IMG/VR virus record: IMGVR_UViG_3300040946_000130
Coordinates: 1-35,444 of that record
Source: a virus
Length of the DNA: 35,444 bases
Strand: one strand, 5' to 3'
In this document: in pieces, positions 34,571-35,444 of the stretch
Numbering within the stretch: position 1 is the stretch's first letter
How the letters are laid out: the number at the start of each line of letters is the position of its first letter
Made by a program: the position numbers and the translations under genes
Notes under the pieces: model-generated
Told to the model about the DNA's origin: nothing
What the model saw: only the letters and a program-made list of their open reading frames with translations
Database searches by the model: none

Positions 34571-35444
34571 TTAGAACACGTTGGTGGCGCCGAACTTCCC
34601 GAGTCCGGTGATAAACGCGATGAGGTTGGGCGTTTTGACCGCCAGGACCTCCTCGGAAAAGACGCCGAAGGGATACTTGCGGCTGGTCTGCGCGAACTCG
34701 ATGCCGTATGTGTCGCGCCGCACAAAGACGCCGCGCGTTTCGCCCAGCCGGGAGTTCGCGTAGGTTTCCTGGAGCTTGTCGACGTCGAAAAGGATCGTCC
34801 CAGCAGGCAGGTACGGATGCTGAATCACGTCGACAAACTGGCCGCCGGGCAATCCGAAGATGTTGTGGTACTGCGCCACCCGGCCGTTGACCGCGATCCC
34901 GGATCCGTCGGTGTTCGGGCCGCCGTTCGGGAAGAAATAGTTCACCGCGGTTGAACTCGAAGAGCCGACCATGAACGCCGACCGGAAAGCAGGCACCTGG
35001 TCAGACGACAGGTAGATCTTCGTCGGGCCGGTGAGGGCCGCCTGCTGGATCTGGAAGAGGACGGTGTCGATCTCGGTGATCGATCCCACCAGGCCGCCGT
35101 TCGTGAGCCCGGCCCCGTGATTGTCCCAGCCGTTCGTGCCGAGCGCCGTGCCCCAGGAATTCAGGGTGAACGTGGGCACCGGGAGCCCGGTCATGTACGC
35201 CGAGTTCGAGGCGATGCTGAGCAGGCCGTCCATGTCGAGCGCGTTGGTCGATAGGTCAGTCGCGAAGCCAGCGTAGCCACCGGAACCGGCATAGGCCGCG
35301 GTCTGTGTGCCCTGGGCCTGGCCCGTGTACACGAAATACGACTGCCCGATGGTGATGCCCGTGAGCTTCGCCGAGGCCGCCGCCGGCGTAAAGCTGCTCG
35401 AGGCGTTGACTTCCACGAACCACGCATAGCCCCAGGCACCCGCC
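34571..35444 (-). CDS. Major capsid protein, N-terminus beyond the window
   Basis: About 291 C-terminal residues are visible; the frame is open to the right edge (AGAWGYAWFVEVNASS). A GTG at 35414-35416 is in frame but unlikely to be the start. Residues such as LDMDGLLSIA, SITEIDTVLFQIQQAALTGP, KIYLSSDQVPAFRSAFM, GQFVDVIQHPYLPAGTILFD and RRDTYGIEFAQTSRKYPFGV, ending in EVLAVKTPNLIAFITGL, fit HK97-fold capsid proteins with P-domain and A-domain segments. The edge segment resembles the insertion domain common in such capsids. A strong terminator follows. Confidence 0.82.
   Translation of the reverse strand, partial: AGAWGYAWFVEVNASSSFTPAAASAKLTGITIGQSYFVYTGQAQGTQTAAYAGSGGYAGFATDLSTNALDMDGLLSIASNSAYMTGLPVPTFTLNSWGTALGTNGWDNHGAGLTNGGLVGSITEIDTVLFQIQQAALTGPTKIYLSSDQVPAFRSAFMVGSSSSTAVNYFFPNGGPNTDGSGIAVNGRVAQYHNIFGLPGGQFVDVIQHPYLPAGTILFDVDKLQETYANSRLGETRGVFVRRDTYGIEFAQTSRKYPFGVFSEEVLAVKTPNLIAFITGLGKFGATNVF

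Overview
The window is most of a tailed double-stranded DNA phage genome with long-tailed (siphovirus) architecture. It is GC-rich and tightly packed; most neighbouring genes overlap by 1 to 8 bases (ATGA, GTGA or TAATG junctions). I see no rRNA, tRNA, CRISPR array, insertion sequence, integrase or classical lysogeny repressor. A lone CheY-like receiver protein, Sec-type signal peptides ending A-x-A before Gln, and the kinds of beta-sandwich modules in the fibre proteins remind me of Acidobacteriota; this host guess is inference only.

Layout. Bases 1-9092 are leftward. Read from the right they are: small Cys-pair proteins, a GH108-type endolysin, a 30-residue membrane peptide, a holin-like protein, a lipoprotein, a chimeric gene remnant, a ParB-methyltransferase fusion, the small and large terminase subunits, a cluster of seven tiny genes (five with Cys pairs), an Ig-like protein and the portal protein, which runs off the left edge. 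A divergent control region at 9093-9202 carries four copies of a DnaA-box-like octamer. Bases 9203-16798 are rightward early genes: three small unknowns (one built of five perfect-length 36-bp repeats), an SSB-like protein ending DDDIPF, an HTH protein, a phosphorylation-dead receiver protein, a replication initiator with iteron-like repeats inside its gene, a putative helicase loader, a DUF5131 protein, a RusA resolvase and several small genes.

Bases 16795-35444 are leftward late genes. Read from the right edge they are: major capsid protein (its N-terminus lies off the edge), a strong terminator, head-tail connector, neck and tail-completion proteins, major tail protein, a second terminator, a promoter, tail chaperones G and GT joined by a -1 frameshift at A-AAA-AAC, tape measure, DUF2460-like and DUF2163-like distal tail proteins, an NlpC/P60 peptidase, a 1230-residue tail hub, fibre-like proteins (three with signal peptides, one extremely Gly-rich), and a spanin/holin-like membrane cluster that meets the early genes tail to tail.

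The portal leaves the left edge and the capsid protein enters from the right edge, both on the minus strand. The order therefore makes sense only on a circular or circularly permuted map, with the portal C-terminus, a protease or scaffold and the capsid N-terminus missing. The most unusual points are the iterons in the initiator gene with matching sites in its promoter, the intergenic TTTCCACA octamer, the dead receiver domain, the 36-bp repeat protein, nested modules shared between virion proteins, and the exported proteins in the fibre locus.
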